Shown in pieces: positions 6,353 to 7,437 of a DNA stretch of 7,437 nt (positions within the stretch are counted from its first letter, which is position 1; every line of letters starts with the position of its first letter). A program made the position numbers and the translations under genes. Source of the stretch: Crocinitomicaceae bacterium (GTDB lineage: Bacteria > Bacteroidota > Bacteroidia > Flavobacteriales_D > Crocinitomicaceae); assembly GCA_024643585.1 (NCBI GenBank), contig JAHEMP010000109.1:1-7437 (forward strand), written 5' to 3'. A model generated the notes under the pieces. That model searched no databases. It saw only the letters and a program-made list of their open reading frames with translations, and had not been told where the DNA came from.

Positions 6353-7270
6353 GTGATAGAATCAATAAATAGAGTCAACTTAGCGCATTTCGGCAATTTA
6401 GAATTACTTGCAAAACAAGTAGTCGAAGGTTTTATTACCGGTATGCACAAAAGTCCATTTCACGGCTTTTCCGTTGAATTCGCGGAACATCGATTGTACA
6501 ACAAAGGGGAATCCACTCGTCATATCGATTGGAAACTATTCGCAAGGTCGGACAAGATGTTTACCAAAAAATACGAAGAAGAAACCAACCTGCGTTGCCA
6601 AATTGTTATTGATACATCTAGTTCGATGTATTATCCAATGAAGGAAGACAACAAATTGCATTTTTCAGTTTATGCTGCAGCCTCACTTATTGAGTTGCTT
6701 AAAAGACAGCGGGATGCTGTTGGACTTTCTTTTTTCAACGATGATTTAAAATTACATACTCAGTCAAAATCAAGCGAAAGACATCACGCCTATCTATATA
6801 GCGAATTAGAAAAGTGTTTGAGTGCTTTCGATGAGACAAAAAAATCGGAAACAAACGCTATTGATTCAATTCATGCCATCGCCGAACTAACCCATCAGCG
6901 TTCGTTGATTATTATTTTCTCAGATTTACTTGATGAACCTTCTAAAACGGATGAATTGTTTCAGGCTCTTCAGCATTTGAAACACAGAAAACACGAAGTC
7001 ATCCTTTTTCATGTTACCGACAAAAAGAACGAAATAGATTTCAATCTGGAAAATAGACCCTATACATTTGTCGATATGGAAACAGGCGAGAAAATGCGCC
7101 TCCAACCAGCCGAAATAAAAGAAAAATACAAATTAGAAATACAGGCATATTTTAAAGAAATTGAATTGAGAGCTATTCAAAATCGAATTGATTTTATGCC
7201 TGCCGATATTGATGAAGGTTACGAACAAATTTTACTCAAATATCTCATTAAGAGATCTAAAATGATGTAA
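6353..7270 (+). CDS. DUF58 domain protein with von Willebrand A-like fold
   Basis: A 305-residue, apparently soluble member of the DUF58 family. In Bacteroidota, relatives are usually encoded beside a MoxR-type AAA ATPase and the Bat (aerotolerance) proteins, and are thought to act in envelope or stress-related complex assembly; biochemical function is not established. The N-terminal block GNLELLAKQVVEGFITG (14-30), SVEFAEHRLYNKGESTRHIDWKLF (40-63, cited by its ends SVEF and HIDW) and EEETNLRCQIVID (75-87) are typical. The vWA-like part has MIDAS motif D87-T-S89-S-S91 and an SDL at 190-192, which could supply the later metal-site Asp. The start is GTG at 6353: an in-frame TAA lies at 6347-6349, and the next Met (31) would remove the conserved first block. 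AAAGG just before the GTG is too close to act as a normal Shine-Dalgarno. No MoxR or Bat gene is adjacent here. Confidence 0.93.
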   Translation: MIESINRVNLAHFGNLELLAKQVVEGFITGMHKSPFHGFSVEFAEHRLYNKGESTRHIDWKLFARSDKMFTKKYEEETNLRCQIVIDTSSSMYYPMKEDNKLHFSVYAAASLIELLKRQRDAVGLSFFNDDLKLHTQSKSSERHHAYLYSELEKCLSAFDETKKSETNAIDSIHAIAELTHQRSLIIIFSDLLDEPSKTDELFQALQHLKHRKHEVILFHVTDKKNEIDFNLENRPYTFVDMETGEKMRLQPAEIKEKYKLEIQAYFKEIELRAIQNRIDFMPADIDEGYEQILLKYLIKRSKMM

Positions 7271-7437
7271 CTAATCGTATTGATTTATAGACAATAAAAC
7301 CAGCGTACAGGCTATTTCACAAAAAATCCCTGCTTTTTCCGCCTTAGAAACGAAGATTGAGTTTTCAGTCCCAGGGTTAAATATAATTCGTCTTGGTTTT
7401 ATAGTATCAATTATATAATCCATCAAATCCAATTGGT
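7271..7437 (-). CDS. YccU-like CoA-binding domain protein, C-terminal part (5' end outside window)
   Basis: The last 54 codons of a small Rossmann-fold CoA-binding protein (E. coli YccU type, normally about 120-140 residues); its cellular role is not well defined. Visible family features are KPRRIIFNPGTEN, in which NPGTEN is a conserved loop, then a short helix (VSKAEKAGIF) and the C-terminal EIACTLVLLSINQYD. Relatives end very similarly, with an ACTLVLL-type strand. The frame is intact to the TAG at 7273-7271. This gene converges on the DUF58 gene with no bases between the two stop codons. Identification rests on the C-terminal third only, but the motif match is good. Confidence 0.85.
   Translation of the reverse strand, partial: QLDLMDYIIDTIKPRRIIFNPGTENSIFVSKAEKAGIFCEIACTLVLLSINQYD

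Noticed and set aside
6348..6355. Shine-Dalgarno AAAGG for the DUF58 gene
   Set aside because: It ends one base before the GTG, too close for normal pairing, and Bacteroidota rarely use such sites. The start is justified by conservation and the upstream in-frame stop.

Overview
The window reads as a chromosomal segment of a low-GC Bacteroidota bacterium, most likely Flavobacteriales. The evidence is a large secreted protein with a type IX secretion (T9SS) type B C-terminal domain, a DUF58 protein of the form common in that phylum, the general absence of Shine-Dalgarno sequences, and AT-rich composition. Family or genus cannot be set from this window; Crocinitomicaceae-like is only a guess.

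Layout, left to right. A minus-strand block occupies 1-5317. In transcription order (right to left) it holds a 216-residue predicted outer-membrane barrel protein, a 1106-residue exported NIDO/Ig-like adhesin-type protein with a T9SS sorting domain, PrmC (release-factor glutamine methyltransferase), and the first 122 codons of LigA (NAD-dependent DNA ligase), which runs off the left edge. Spacing is tight: 67 bp, about 7 bp, then a 4-bp ATGA overlap. A 126-bp divergent intergenic region (5318-5443) separates this block from two plus-strand genes, an EamA/DMT-family 10-TM transporter and a DUF58 protein with an intact MIDAS motif. The DUF58 stop codon directly abuts the stop codon of a convergent minus-strand gene for a YccU-like CoA-binding protein, of which the last 54 codons are present.

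Functionally, the barrel and the adhesin-like protein look like a cell-surface pair. PrmC and LigA are housekeeping enzymes that may be transcribed partly by read-through from the surface-protein genes. EamA and DUF58 probably form a two-gene operon without an evident shared pathway.

The most distinctive feature is the inner architecture of the large secreted protein. It has eight Cys-bracketed beta-sandwich-like modules with nearly constant 23-26 residue linkers, six of them forming three copies of a two-module (A+B) unit, flanked by two modules of another subtype. No mobile element, CRISPR array, RNA gene or clearly new defence or biosynthetic system was seen. The window looks like ordinary chromosome with one interesting surface-protein locus.
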